A program made the position numbers and the translations under genes. A stretch of DNA of 64,000 nucleotides from AP-15 sp963712825. Its GTDB lineage: Bacteria > Pseudomonadota > Alphaproteobacteria > ATCC43930 > CGMCC-115725. Positions 17,175 to 25,842 of the stretch are shown here, one piece after another (position 1 is the first letter of the stretch; every line of letters starts with the position of its first letter). The notes under the pieces were generated by a model, which had not been told where the DNA came from, made no database searches, and saw only the letters and a list, made by a program, of their open reading frames with translations. The DNA is taken from NCBI GenBank assembly GCA_963712825.1, contig CAVQJP010000011.1, positions 434,001-498,000 on the forward strand, read 5' to 3'.

Positions 17175-17801
17175 TCAGCTCCAATAGCCGTTGGTCCACG
17201 TCCAGCCGGCCGGCCCCTGCTGCCAATTGCCCGGTACCCAATTGGCGGTTGGCGACGGGCGTTCGACATAATGCCCGGGTGCCCAGGAATACTGCGTCCC
17301 GTTCCAGCCCCAATGCCCCGGTTGCCACATCGCCAGTGGCGAGGAGGCTGGCAGCGGGGTCTCGACGCGTGGCGGCGGCGGCGCGTAGGGAGCGACGACG
17401 ACTGTCGTCCCGGCGCTGCTCGGCGCCTCGGCAACCGGGGCCGTAGACCCATATTGCGGCGGCGCATAATTGGAGCCGGACGGCTCCAACGGGGTCGGCG
17501 CCGCGCTTGCGACCGGCGGGTAGCCCGAGGCCGGATACGCGGGGGCCGGGTACGGTTCCGCCGCCGCGGCCGGCGGATACGTCGTCTGATTCGGGGCTAC
17601 AGTCGCCATCGGCCCGACCGGATAAGCCGGCGTCTGATACGGCGCCGCCATTCCGACTGCCGGCGGCGGTGCCGGCAAGGCCTCATCCGGCGTGACCGCC
17701 GCCACGGGCGGGGGTGGGGGCGGCGGCGCTACACAGCCGGCCAACGCCGTGGTGCCCAACGCGATCGCGGCGATGCCGGCGACCCGACCAAGAACTCGCA
17801 T
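17175..17801 (-). CDS. Proline-rich lipoprotein with WXXGXW-type repeats
   Basis: Starting at ATG 17801 behind GGAGG, the 208-residue product has a lipoprotein signal with lipobox TALAGC, then a long Pro/Ala/Tyr-rich low-complexity linker. A C-terminal domain of aromatic repeats follows (WQPGHWGWNG, YSWAPGHY, WVPGNWQQ, WTWTNGYW), the YXWXXG/WXXGXW pattern known from envelope proteins. It is probably outer-membrane or periplasm anchored with an exposed aromatic repeat module. A shorter version follows upstream on the same strand (17959-18291). Confidence 0.82.
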   Translation of the reverse strand: MRVLGRVAGIAAIALGTTALAGCVAPPPPPPPVAAVTPDEALPAPPPAVGMAAPYQTPAYPVGPMATVAPNQTTYPPAAAAEPYPAPAYPASGYPPVASAAPTPLEPSGSNYAPPQYGSTAPVAEAPSSAGTTVVVAPYAPPPPRVETPLPASSPLAMWQPGHWGWNGTQYSWAPGHYVERPSPTANWVPGNWQQGPAGWTWTNGYWS

Positions 17802-17958
17802 CCGTACCTCCAGGCTTTTCTGCAGCGCGGTCGTTCCGATTGCTGCTCCCGGAGGTAGAAACACAACCAGACGCCGATCATTCCCCGCGCAGCCGCGGGC
17901 CGGGCCTGCCCGCGCGCCGTGTTGGCAGCCCGCGGCTTGCCCCGCTCAGTTTCCATGC

Positions 17959-18291
17959 TCAGCTTTCCCAGTGGCCCTCGGTCCACCGCCAGCCGCCGGA
18001 ATCCTGCTCCCAGTAACCGGGCAGCCAGTTGGCGCTCGAGGACGGGCGTTGAACGTAACGGCCCGGAATCCACGCGAATTTGCTGCCGTCCCAGTGCCAA
18101 TGACCGACCAGCCAGAGAGCGTCGGTGGAGGGGGCGGGGGGCGGTATCTCGGCACGTTTTGCCGGCGGTTGGTATGGTGCCACTACGGCCAGAGGCCGTG
18201 TCGGCGGATCGGATCCAGCGACCGAGCACCCACACATGACAATAGACAAAGCAACGGCGGCGAGCCCGACCGCACGGCCGACATGCTGCAT
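17959..18291 (-). CDS. Short lipoprotein with WXXGXW-type repeats
   Basis: The 110-residue lipoprotein has a signal peptide ending in a lipobox-like IVMCGC. A short proline-rich linker leads to the same aromatic repeat module as the neighbour (WLVGHWHWDG, FAWIPGRYVQRPSSSANWLP, WRWTEGHW). The matching RPSxxANWxPGxW block in both proteins points to tandem duplication with loss or gain of the linker. The function is unknown; a cell-envelope role is inferred from the lipobox. Confidence 0.8.
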   Translation of the reverse strand: MQHVGRAVGLAAVALSIVMCGCSVAGSDPPTRPLAVVAPYQPPAKRAEIPPPAPSTDALWLVGHWHWDGSKFAWIPGRYVQRPSSSANWLPGYWEQDSGGWRWTEGHWES

Positions 18292-18652
18292 CTCAACCTC
18301 CCTCGACGTCCCGCGGGTTGACCCCGCTTGCCGTTAATCAGCCTTCCTGTCTGGCTCGGCTGCCCCGGTCATTTTTTACCGGAGGCGGCGGCGTTTATGT
18401 TTGCCGCTCAAGCCCAGCCCTGCCAGCTTACGACAGCTTCTTACAAAACGCGAGGGCGATTGCTAACCGCGATCCCTGGCTCCGTCAGCCCGGCCGCTCC
18501 GCCGCCGCGACCAGAGCCGGCGGTCCCGGGCACAACGGTCCAATCACTACCTGCGTCGGAATTACGCTGGTGACTCCACCTTTGGACCTCGGTCTCGGGA
18601 ACAAGGTCGTCACCGCTTGGGCACGCCTCGCAAGCGCGGAGACAGGCAGCGC
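18292..18652. other. Intergenic region, no gene seen
   Basis: This 361-base stretch upstream of the short lipoprotein and downstream of msrB shows no convincing coding frame, tRNA or terminator. It should contain the promoter for the lipoprotein genes, but no clear -35/-10 pair stands out. Confidence 0.5.
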
Positions 18653-19165
18653 CTAAGCGCTGTCGGATTTGGGCGCTGCCGATTCGGCTGACGTGGATTC
18701 GGCCGCCATCTCGGGCTTCTGCTCGCCGGCGTGGAAATCAAGCGCGGCGCCGTTCATGCAGTACCGTTGCCCGGTCGGCTGCGGGCCGTCATCGAAGACA
18801 TGGCCGAGATGGCCGCCGCACCGGCCGCAATGCACCTCGGTGCGGGTCATAAACAGGCTTCGGTCGGTTTCGGTTTCGACCGCATTTTCGAGCGGCGCCC
18901 AAAAGCTCGGCCACCCGGTGCCGCTGTTGAATTTGGTGTCGCCGGCGAACAATGGCTTGCCGCACCCGGCGCAATGATAGATGCCGGCGCCGTATTCCTT
19001 GTCGAGCTTGCTGGCGCCGGCGCGTTCGGTGCCGTGCTCGCGCAGCACGTGAAATGCCGAGGGCGCCAGCTTGCGCCGCCAGTCGTCATCGCTCATCGAC
19101 ACCGCAAATTCTTTGCCGCCCGCATGTCCCTTGCCCGTGAGACGGCCCAGCAGACCCCCGGCCAT
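18653..19165 (-). CDS. msrB: Peptide-methionine (R)-S-oxide reductase
   Basis: The 170-residue enzyme repairs R-methionine sulfoxide in proteins. Two zinc-binding pairs, CAGC (65, 68) and CGRC (113, 116), and the catalytic cysteine in RYCMN (136) are all present, with GTGWPSFW between. Start ATG 19165 follows AGAGAGGA; the upstream extension has no family similarity. The N-terminus of about 20 residues (GLLGRLTGKGHAGGKEF) and the acidic C-terminal tail are extensions without a signal peptide, so it acts in the cytoplasm. Confidence 0.95.
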   Translation of the reverse strand: MAGGLLGRLTGKGHAGGKEFAVSMSDDDWRRKLAPSAFHVLREHGTERAGASKLDKEYGAGIYHCAGCGKPLFAGDTKFNSGTGWPSFWAPLENAVETETDRSLFMTRTEVHCGRCGGHLGHVFDDGPQPTGQRYCMNGAALDFHAGEQKPEMAAESTSAESAAPKSDSA

Positions 19166-19259
19166 AGCGTCCTCTCTCGAAAAGCGATCACCGAGTCGGC
19201 ATATCGGGTCGGCCCGCCGCGCCGTTAAGGGGCCAGGCAAAACCGGCACGCAAATACCT

Positions 19260-19484
19260 TCAGTGAATGCGCTCGCCCTCGTCAGGAAACGGACGCAGCA
19301 GCTCGGCGGTCGAGCGGGCGATCCAGCACCAGACAACGCAAGTCAGAGCGTCGTCGCCGCTTTTGAGCCGCTGCGCCTCGCGCTGGGCGACATCGGCGGC
19401 CGCCGTGCCGTGCCGGCGGACGAGAAGCAGGGCCGCCTCCCAGATCTTCCGCTCGTTGGTCATCATCATCGTCGTCATCGCCAT
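19260..19484 (-). CDS. Small DUF6961-like protein
   Basis: The product is about 74 residues from ATG 19484 (other ATGs lie at 19478 and nearby). The helical sequence ERKIWEAALLLVRRHG, then VAQREAQRLKSGDD and WCWIARSTAELL, matches the pattern of short alphaproteobacterial DUF6961 proteins, whose function is unknown. It has no signal or membrane segment. It lies upstream of msrB (94 bases) and divergent from parE. Confidence 0.6.
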   Translation of the reverse strand: MAMTTMMMTNERKIWEAALLLVRRHGTAAADVAQREAQRLKSGDDALTCVVWCWIARSTAELLRPFPDEGERIH

Positions 19485-19645
19485 GATAACACCGCCAAGC
19501 TGCGCAGAAGTTCCCAAATCTCGCCCTTGAACAACGGCCGCCAAATCGTCGGCACGTGATAGCCGATCCAAGATTTAGTTATCGTGAACGCCTCGGTACA
19601 CCGGATGCTGCTTGCGCCGATCTGACCGGCCGTTATATTCGCGCC

Positions 19646-21655
19646 ATGCCCGACTTGTTCGACGCCCCGACCCCGACCGCGGCCGACGGCTACTCCGCCA
19701 AGGACATCGAAATCCTTGAAGGCCTCGACCCGGTGCGCCGCCGCCCCGGCATGTACATCGGCGGCTCCGACGAGCGCGGTCTGCACCACCTCGCCGCCGA
19801 GATTCTCGACAATGCGATGGACGAGGCCATCGCCGGCCATGCGACGCGCATCGAGGTCGAGCTCGCCGCCGGCGATTGGCTCGCGATTCGCGACAACGGC
19901 CGCGGTATTCCGGTCGATCCGCATCCGCGCTTCCCGGACAAATCCGCTCTCGAGGTGATCCTGACAACCCTGCATTCCGGCGGCAAGTTTGGCGGTGACG
20001 CATACCGAACCTCGGGCGGCTTGCACGGGGTCGGCGTGTCGGTCGTCAACGCGCTCTCGGATGTGCTCGAAGTCGAAGTGGCGCGGGACCGCCAGCTATG
20101 GCGCCAGTCGTACAGCCGGGGCGTTCCCGGTGGTGCGCTGCAGGCGTGCGGTCCGGTGCACAACCGGCGCGGCACGACCGTGCGTTTTCACCCCGATCCC
20201 GACATTTTCGGGAACATCGGGTTTCAGCCCGCGGTGCTGTACCGCATGGCGCGCTCAAAGGCCTATCTGTTCCGCGGGCTCGAAATCCGCTGGAGCTGCG
20301 ATCCGGCATTGCCGCGTCCTGAGGAGGTCCCGGCCGAAGCTCGGCTGCACTTCCCGCGCGGCCTCGGCGACTATTTGACGGCCAGTCTCGACGGGCAAGC
20401 CATGCTGGCGCCGCGCATGTTTGTCGGTGAAACGGATCTCGCCGACGGCGGCCGGGTGGAATGGGCGGTGGCGTGGCCCGAGAATGACGAAGCCGGGTTC
20501 AGCCATTCCTACTGCAACACCATTCCGACGCCTGAAGGCGGAACCCACGAAGCCGGGCTGCGCAGCGCCTTGCTGCGCGGACTCAAAGCCTATGGCGAAC
20601 TGGCCGGCAATCGGCGCGCTGCGCAGGCGACCGCCGAAGACGCAACCGGAGCGGCAGCGATGCTGCTGTCGTTGTTTATCCGCGACCCGCAGTTCCAGGG
20701 TCAGACCAAGGAAAGGCTGGCCTCGGCAGAGGCAACTCGGCTGGTCGAAAACGCGGTAAAAGACCATTTCGACCACTGGCTGGGCGCGGATCCCGCCGCC
20801 GCCGGCCTCTTGCTCGATCGCATCGTTGAGCGCGCCGAGGAGCGCCAGCGCCGCCGTCAGCAGCGCGAGCTCGCGCGCAAGAGCGCCACGCGCAAACTGC
20901 GGCTGCCCGGCAAGCTTGCCGACTGCACCCGCGACAGCGCCGCCGGCACCGAGATATTTCTGGTTGAGGGCGACAGCGCCGGTGGCTCGGCCAAGCAGGC
21001 GCGCGACCGGGAAACCCAGGCGATTCTGCCGCTGCGCGGCAAAATTCTGAATGTCGCGAGCGCTTCCGCCGACAAGATGAAGACCAACCAGGAGCTCGCC
21101 GACATTATCCTGGCGCTCGGCGCGGGGTCCGGCGCGCATTACCGCGAGGAGGCGCTGCGCTACGAGCGCGTCGTGATCATGACCGACGCCGATGTCGATG
21201 GCGCCCACATCGCCTCGTTGCTGATGACCTTCTTTTTTCGCGAGATGCCAAAGCTGATCGACAACCGGCATTTGTTTCTCGCGTTGCCGCCGCTCTACCG
21301 GCTGACCCAGGGCGACATCACCCTCTACGCCCGCGACGACGCCCATCGCGAGGAGCTGCTGGGCACCGGCTTTGCCGGCCGTGGCAAGATCGAGATCAGC
21401 CGTTTCAAAGGCTTGGGAGAAATGCCGGCGCGCTATTTGAAGGCGACGACGATGGATCCGGCGCAGCGCACCCTGCTGCGGGTCGGAATTGCGCCTGGCC
21501 GCGACGGCGCCGTTGCGACCGAAACCGACTCTTCCGGGTGCGGCGGCTGCGCCCGGACTACGGCATTGGTCGACACCTTGATGGGTCGGCGCCCCGAGCT
21601 GCGCTTTGATTACATCCAGAAAAACGCCCGCTTTGTCCGCGACCTCGACCTATAA
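19646..21655 (+). CDS. parE: DNA topoisomerase IV subunit B
   Basis: The 669-residue ATPase subunit of topoisomerase IV decatenates daughter chromosomes with ParC. It shows the GHKL ATPase segments (ILDNAMDEA, DNGRGIPVDPHP, SGGLHGVGVSVVNALS) and the Toprim site with EGDSAGG (E441) and MTDADVDG. The GLHHLAAE and PHPRFPDKSALEV wording is ParE- rather than GyrB-like. ATG 19646 is chosen by the conserved DIEILEGLDPVRRRPGMYIG; no Shine-Dalgarno is obvious. Near the C-terminus (about 622-640) is an unusual insert containing CGGC. Confidence 0.95.
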   Translation: MPDLFDAPTPTAADGYSAKDIEILEGLDPVRRRPGMYIGGSDERGLHHLAAEILDNAMDEAIAGHATRIEVELAAGDWLAIRDNGRGIPVDPHPRFPDKSALEVILTTLHSGGKFGGDAYRTSGGLHGVGVSVVNALSDVLEVEVARDRQLWRQSYSRGVPGGALQACGPVHNRRGTTVRFHPDPDIFGNIGFQPAVLYRMARSKAYLFRGLEIRWSCDPALPRPEEVPAEARLHFPRGLGDYLTASLDGQAMLAPRMFVGETDLADGGRVEWAVAWPENDEAGFSHSYCNTIPTPEGGTHEAGLRSALLRGLKAYGELAGNRRAAQATAEDATGAAAMLLSLFIRDPQFQGQTKERLASAEATRLVENAVKDHFDHWLGADPAAAGLLLDRIVERAEERQRRRQQRELARKSATRKLRLPGKLADCTRDSAAGTEIFLVEGDSAGGSAKQARDRETQAILPLRGKILNVASASADKMKTNQELADIILALGAGSGAHYREEALRYERVVIMTDADVDGAHIASLLMTFFFREMPKLIDNRHLFLALPPLYRLTQGDITLYARDDAHREELLGTGFAGRGKIEISRFKGLGEMPARYLKATTMDPAQRTLLRVGIAPGRDGAVATETDSSGCGGCARTTALVDTLMGRRPELRFDYIQKNARFVRDLDL

Positions 21656-21830
21656 GACTCCTTGCGCCGGCCGCACGCGCCAATTACCTAACCCAAGTCG
21701 ACCCGTTTGAATTCGGCGTTCCGGCCTAGCGTTCCTGTGCGATCGTCCGACCGTGTCTTCCGAGCCAATCGACGTCCGACGCGCCGCGCGAGCGCGCGAC
21801 GCCCTGCTACTACTTGCTGGAGTACCACTG

Positions 21831-22037
21831 ATGGCGACCGGTACGGTCAAATGGTTCAACGCGCAGAAGGGCTTTGGTTTTATCCAGCCCGAGAACGGCG
21901 GCGCTGACGTGTTTGTTCACATCTCCGCCGTCGAACGCGCCGGGATGGACAATCTGCGCGAAGGCCAGAGGCTCAACTACGAGCTCGAGCAAGGCCAGCG
22001 CGGTCGGGTTTCGGCTGTCAACTTGCGCGCGGTCTGA
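21831..22037 (+). CDS. cspA: Cold-shock domain protein
   Basis: The 68-residue single CSD protein has RNP1 KGFGFI and RNP2 DVFVHI, which bind single-stranded RNA or DNA and melt mRNA structure. It starts at ATG 21831 after TGGAG. It is followed by a strong intrinsic terminator and then infA, so it is normally transcribed as a monocistron. Length and motifs fit the CspA family well. Confidence 0.95.
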   Translation: MATGTVKWFNAQKGFGFIQPENGGADVFVHISAVERAGMDNLREGQRLNYELEQGQRGRVSAVNLRAV

Positions 22038-22052
22038 CGGGAATGACGGTGT

Positions 22053-22082
22053 ACGGGGGTGTCGCGGCACCCCCGTGTTTTT
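22053..22082 (+). terminator. Intrinsic terminator after cspA
   Basis: A perfect 9-bp stem, ACGGGGGTG (22053-22061) and CACCCCCGT (22068-22076), with a 6-base loop is followed by TGTTTTT. It ends one base before the GGAGGAGG of infA, so read-through could feed infA. Confidence 0.85.
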
Positions 22083-22095
22083 GGAGGAGGAGCGA

Positions 22096-22365
22096 TTGGC
22101 CAAAGAAGACCTGATCGAATTCGAGGGCTCGGTGCTCGAATTGTTGCCCGACGCGCGCTTTCGGGTGCGGCTCGACAATGGACACGAAACGCTCGCATAT
22201 TCATCCGGCCGTATGAAGAAAAATCGAATTCGAATTCTTGCGGGCGACCGCGTGACGGTTGAAATGACTCCCTATGACTTGACCAAGGGGCGGATCAATT
22301 TTCGGCACAAGGACGAAAGGGCGGCCCCGCCGATGTCGCCGCGACCGCAATACCGCCGGCGCTGA
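22096..22365 (+). CDS. infA: Translation initiation factor IF-1
   Basis: IF-1 occupies the ribosomal A site during initiation. The start is TTG at 22096, not ATG: a strong GGAGGAGG lies just upstream and the protein then reads MAKEDLIEFEGSVLELLPD, with the OB-fold signature LDNGHETLAYSSGRMKKNRIRIL and TPYDLTKGRINFRHK. At 89 residues it has a C-terminal extension of about 15 residues over the 72-residue E. coli form. Its position behind a cold-shock gene and before a DEAD-box helicase suggests a translation/cold-adaptation neighbourhood. Confidence 0.95.
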   Translation: MAKEDLIEFEGSVLELLPDARFRVRLDNGHETLAYSSGRMKKNRIRILAGDRVTVEMTPYDLTKGRINFRHKDERAAPPMSPRPQYRRR

Positions 22366-22412
22366 CCAAGGTCAGCCCTGTTCGAGCAGCATACCTCACC
22401 GTCAAAAAAAGA

Positions 22413-22441
22413 TTGACATATCTACTGTCGCACCCGATTTA
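22413..22441 (+). promoter_or_regulatory. Putative promoter of the DEAD-box helicase gene
   Basis: A perfect TTGACA (22413-22418), a 17-base spacer and a weak GATTTA precede the helicase start by about 50 bases. The 5' leader is AT-rich relative to its surroundings (AATATTACAAAAAGG), as is common for cold-induced mRNAs. The -10 box is poor, so confidence is modest. Confidence 0.4.
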
Positions 22442-22492
22442 ACGGTTGCAACCCAATGCCGCTGAATATTACAAAAAGGCTACAACCTCTCT

Positions 22493-24052
22493 ATGGATTT
22501 TTCTGAACTCGAGCTGTCGCCTGAAGTCCTTCAGGCGGTTTCCGACGCCGGCTATACCAATCCGACCCCGATCCAGGAACAAGCGATCCCGCACGTGAAG
22601 CGTGAGCGGGACGTTTTGGGTTGTGCGCAGACCGGAACCGGCAAAACTGCAAGCTTTGTGCTGCCGATGATCGACATGCTGGCGGCGGGGCGTGCGCGGG
22701 CGCGGATGCCGCGCTCTCTGATCCTGGAGCCGACGCGCGAGCTGGCGACGCAAGTCGCAGCGTCTTTCGAGCTTTACGGCAAATACCACCGCCTGACTAT
22801 GGCGTTGCTGATCGGCGGCGAAAGCTTTGTCGACCAGGAGCGAAAGCTCGATCGGGGTGTCGACGTGCTGATCGCTACACCAGGTCGGCTTCTCGATCTG
22901 TACGGCCGCGGCAAGATCATCCTGTCCGACGCTCACATCCTGGTGATCGACGAAGCCGACCGGATGCTGGACATGGGCTTTATCCCTGATGTCGAGCGGA
23001 TTGTCGGGCTGCTCCCGAAGAGCCGGCAGACCCTGTTCTTCTCGGCGACGATGCCGGGCGAAATCCGCAAGCTCGCCGACGCCTTTCTCTCCAACCCGGT
23101 CGAGATCGCGGTGGCGCCCCCGGCCTCTCCGGCAGCACTCGTCGTCCAGTCCCTCGCCGTCGTCGACCCGCGCGACAAGCGCGAGGCGCTGCGCCGGCTG
23201 ATCGGCTCGGAAGACGTCAAGAACGCGCTGATCTTCTGCAACCGCAAACGCGATGTCGACATCCTCTTCAAATCCCTGAGCCGGCACGGCTTCGATGCCG
23301 CCGCCCTGCACGGCGACATGTCGCAGCCAAAGCGCACCGAGACGCTGGAGCGCTTCAAAAACGGCGAGGTACGCCTTTTGGTGGCGAGCGACGTCGCGGC
23401 GCGCGGCCTCGACATCAAGGGCATGAGCCACGTCTTTTGCTTCGATGTGCCGATCCACGCCGAGGATTACGTCCACCGCATCGGCCGCACCGGCCGCGCC
23501 GGCTTGTCCGGGCGCTCGTTCATGCTGGCCGCACCGGAGGACGGAAAGGCCGTCGCCGAGATCGTCAAGCTGATCGGCCGCGAGGTCCCGCTGGTCGAAA
23601 TCGAGGGCGTCGCCTCGGCGGAGCTCGACTACAGCGCACGCCGCGGGCGCGGGGGTGCGCGCGCCGCCGAACGGCCTGCTGCTTCGCGCGCCCCGCGGCC
23701 CGATCGCGCACGCCGCCCCGACGGCGACCCGGACCGCGCGCACGGCTCCCGCAACGACAGTGCCACGGCTCGTCCACAAACGTCGGCCGAGCGTCCCGCC
23801 CGGCGGATCCGCCCGGCCGCGGCGTCGCCGGTGCGTCGCGAACCGCCTGCGAACGGCACAAACGGAGCAGCCGCAGTTGCGAATGGCACTGCGGCGAATG
23901 GCGCGAAAGTGACGCAGTTCCCGCACGCCCCCGAGCCGCACCGGGCGCGCCCACCGCAGCGGCAGCTTGACGACGGCGGCAAGATCGTCGGCTTTGGCGA
24001 CGACCTCCCGGCATTTCTCGCCCGTCCGCCGCGCGTTGTCGCCGGTCCCTGA
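22493..24052 (+). CDS. DEAD-box ATP-dependent RNA helicase (RhlE/CsdA-like)
   Basis: The 519-residue helicase unwinds RNA duplexes, for example in ribosome assembly or RNA decay. The Q motif lies around residues 21-29, Walker A AQTGTGKT at 45-52, DEAD at 153-156, SAT at 184-186 and HRIGRTGR at 328-335, all intact. Beyond about residue 380 the C-terminus is a low-complexity Arg/Pro/Ala-rich tail typical of RhlE-type proteins. It follows cspA and infA on the same strand with its own putative promoter. Confidence 0.95.
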   Translation: MDFSELELSPEVLQAVSDAGYTNPTPIQEQAIPHVKRERDVLGCAQTGTGKTASFVLPMIDMLAAGRARARMPRSLILEPTRELATQVAASFELYGKYHRLTMALLIGGESFVDQERKLDRGVDVLIATPGRLLDLYGRGKIILSDAHILVIDEADRMLDMGFIPDVERIVGLLPKSRQTLFFSATMPGEIRKLADAFLSNPVEIAVAPPASPAALVVQSLAVVDPRDKREALRRLIGSEDVKNALIFCNRKRDVDILFKSLSRHGFDAAALHGDMSQPKRTETLERFKNGEVRLLVASDVAARGLDIKGMSHVFCFDVPIHAEDYVHRIGRTGRAGLSGRSFMLAAPEDGKAVAEIVKLIGREVPLVEIEGVASAELDYSARRGRGGARAAERPAASRAPRPDRARRPDGDPDRAHGSRNDSATARPQTSAERPARRIRPAAASPVRREPPANGTNGAAAVANGTAANGAKVTQFPHAPEPHRARPPQRQLDDGGKIVGFGDDLPAFLARPPRVVAGP

Positions 24053-24066
24053 GCCGGCCGGCCACG

Positions 24067-24324
24067 ATGAAGACGATCTTCGTCATGGTCAAATGCGAGC
24101 TTGGCAAAGCCTATACCGTAGCCGACGAGGCGGTGGCCGGGATCGAGCAGGTGTCGGAGGTTTATTCGACCTCCGGCCAATATGATCTGTTGATGAAGGT
24201 CTATCTGCCCGAAACCACCGACATCGGCCATTTTGTCACCGAGCGCTTGCAGACCTTACCGGGGGTCAAGGACACGTTTACGATTATAGCGTTCAAGGCG
24301 TTTTCCGAAGATTCTGCTCTGTGA
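24067..24324 (+). CDS. Stand-alone Lrp/AsnC ligand-binding (RAM) domain protein
   Basis: The 85-residue product is a bare AsnC-type C-terminal domain (FVMVKCELGKAYTVADEA, YSTSGQYDLLMKVYL, LPGVKDTFTIIAFKAF) with no helix-turn-helix. Such single RAM proteins form oligomers that bind amino acids or other small ligands and may tune other regulators or enzymes. It starts 14 bases after the helicase stop. Its stop overlaps a possible GTG start of the Rieske protein, so the two are probably one operon. Confidence 0.85.
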   Translation: MKTIFVMVKCELGKAYTVADEAVAGIEQVSEVYSTSGQYDLLMKVYLPETTDIGHFVTERLQTLPGVKDTFTIIAFKAFSEDSAL

Positions 24325-24341
24325 GCCGGAGGCGGGTCCGA

Positions 24342-24665
24342 ATGAGCGCAAGCGAAGCCGGCTGGGTGCGCGTCGCCGGCCGCGACGACCTCGCCGCGGG
24401 GGAGGTGATCGGGGTCGAAGCAGGAGGCCGCTCGATTGCGATCTACGATTGCGACGGCGCGTTGTTCGCCACCGACAACATCTGCACCCATGCCTATGCC
24501 TGCCTGTCGGACGGCTGGCTCGACGGGGAAATCATCGAATGCCCGCTGCACGCCGCGCGCTTTAACGTGCGCACCGGCCAGGTTCTCGACCCGCCCGCCA
24601 CCGAGGACCTGAAGACCTACCCGGTCCGTCTCGTCGACCGCGAAATCCAGGTTCAGCTCGACTGA
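24342..24665 (+). CDS. Rieske-type ferredoxin (non-haem oxygenase ferredoxin component-like)
   Basis: The 107-residue protein has a complete Rieske [2Fe-2S] site: C48-T-H50 and C67-P-L-H70 (CTHAYACLSDG; IIECPLHAARF). Small proteins of this type pass electrons to Rieske oxygenases. No oxygenase or reductase gene is nearby, so the partner is unknown. ATG 24342 has GGAGG upstream. A GTG at 24321 that overlaps the preceding stop is an alternative that adds seven residues. Confidence 0.9.
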   Translation: MSASEAGWVRVAGRDDLAAGEVIGVEAGGRSIAIYDCDGALFATDNICTHAYACLSDGWLDGEIIECPLHAARFNVRTGQVLDPPATEDLKTYPVRLVDREIQVQLD

Positions 24666-24681
24666 GCGCCGGTGCGACCGG

Positions 24682-25842
24682 TCATTCGTAGACCCGGCGG
24701 TAGAGCTCGATCATCTCATCCGAGGTCGGGACGCGCGGGTTGTTGGCGGGCGAGCCTGAGGCCAAGGCCTGGCCCGCCATGACCGGCAGCAACTCTTCAT
24801 AGCGCCGGGCGTCGATGCCGTAATCGCGCGGGCTCGGCACCTTCAGGTCCCAATTCAACCGCTGCAGCTCGTCGAGAAGGCGTGCGACAGCACCTTGATC
24901 CCCCTCGCCTTCCACTCCGACCCCCATCGCGCGGGCGCAATCGGCGTAGCGATCGAGCGCCGCCGGTGCCGAAAATGCGGTGATCTCGGGCAGCAGCATC
25001 GCGTTCGACAGACCGTGCGGCACATGAAAGAACGCCCCTATCGGCCGGCTCATGCCGTGCACCAAGGCGACGCTGGCGTTGGAGAACGCCATCCCGGCGG
25101 TGGTTGCGCCGAGCATCATCGCCTCGCGCGCCTGATGGTTGCCGGGTTCGGCGCAGGCGGTGCGGATATGGCGCGCGATCAACCCCATCGCATTTCGGGC
25201 GAGCCCGTCGGTATAGGGATTGGCGCGGCGGCTGACATAAGCCTCGATCGCGTGCGTCAGGCTGTCGATCCCGGTGTCGGCGGTCAGCCGCAACGGCATC
25301 GTCAGGGTCAGCTCGTAGTCGACGATCGCCGCGAGCGGGCAGCAGGCGAGCCCGGCGATCAGCATCTTCTCGTCGGTCTCGGTGTCGGTGATGACGGTGA
25401 ACCGCGTCACCTCCGAGCCGGTGCCGGCGGTTGTCGGAATAGCCACGACGGGCGGACCCGATTTCGGGATCTCGTTGGGGATTTTGTAGTCTCGCATCCT
25501 GCCGCCGTTGGCGGCGAGCACGCTCATCGCCTTCGCCGTATCGATCGAGCTGCCGCCGCCGACCGCGATCACACTGTCGAAACCGCCCGCGCGCAGAATT
25601 TCTGCACCGGTCTCGACGACCGTGCTCGTCGGATCGGGGACGGTGTCGGCAAAGACCTGCCAGCGAAGCGCCGCCCGGTCGAGCAGCATGGTCGTCTGGT
25701 CGAGGATGCCGCAGCCGCGGATGAACGGGTCAGTAACAACCAGCGGGTTTTGGAGACCAAGCCGGCCCAGCATTGCCGGCAGTTCGGCGAGCGCCCCGCC
25801 ACCGACCGCAATCAGCCGCGGCGTTGTCACAACCGGAACCAT
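24682..25842 (-). CDS. Iron-containing alcohol dehydrogenase
   Basis: The 386-residue group III dehydrogenase oxidises or reduces a short alcohol/aldehyde with NAD(P). It has the nucleotide-binding GGGSSIDTAK, PTTAGTGSEVT, and the metal-ligand regions DTGIDSLTHAIEAY and HGMSRPIGAFFHVPHG. The length is normal for the family. It is a single gene convergent with the Rieske gene; 187 bases separate its start from the divergent sugar-epimerase operon. The substrate cannot be specified. Confidence 0.93.
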   Translation of the reverse strand: MVPVVTTPRLIAVGGGALAELPAMLGRLGLQNPLVVTDPFIRGCGILDQTTMLLDRAALRWQVFADTVPDPTSTVVETGAEILRAGGFDSVIAVGGGSSIDTAKAMSVLAANGGRMRDYKIPNEIPKSGPPVVAIPTTAGTGSEVTRFTVITDTETDEKMLIAGLACCPLAAIVDYELTLTMPLRLTADTGIDSLTHAIEAYVSRRANPYTDGLARNAMGLIARHIRTACAEPGNHQAREAMMLGATTAGMAFSNASVALVHGMSRPIGAFFHVPHGLSNAMLLPEITAFSAPAALDRYADCARAMGVGVEGEGDQGAVARLLDELQRLNWDLKVPSPRDYGIDARRYEELLPVMAGQALASGSPANNPRVPTSDEMIELYRRVYE

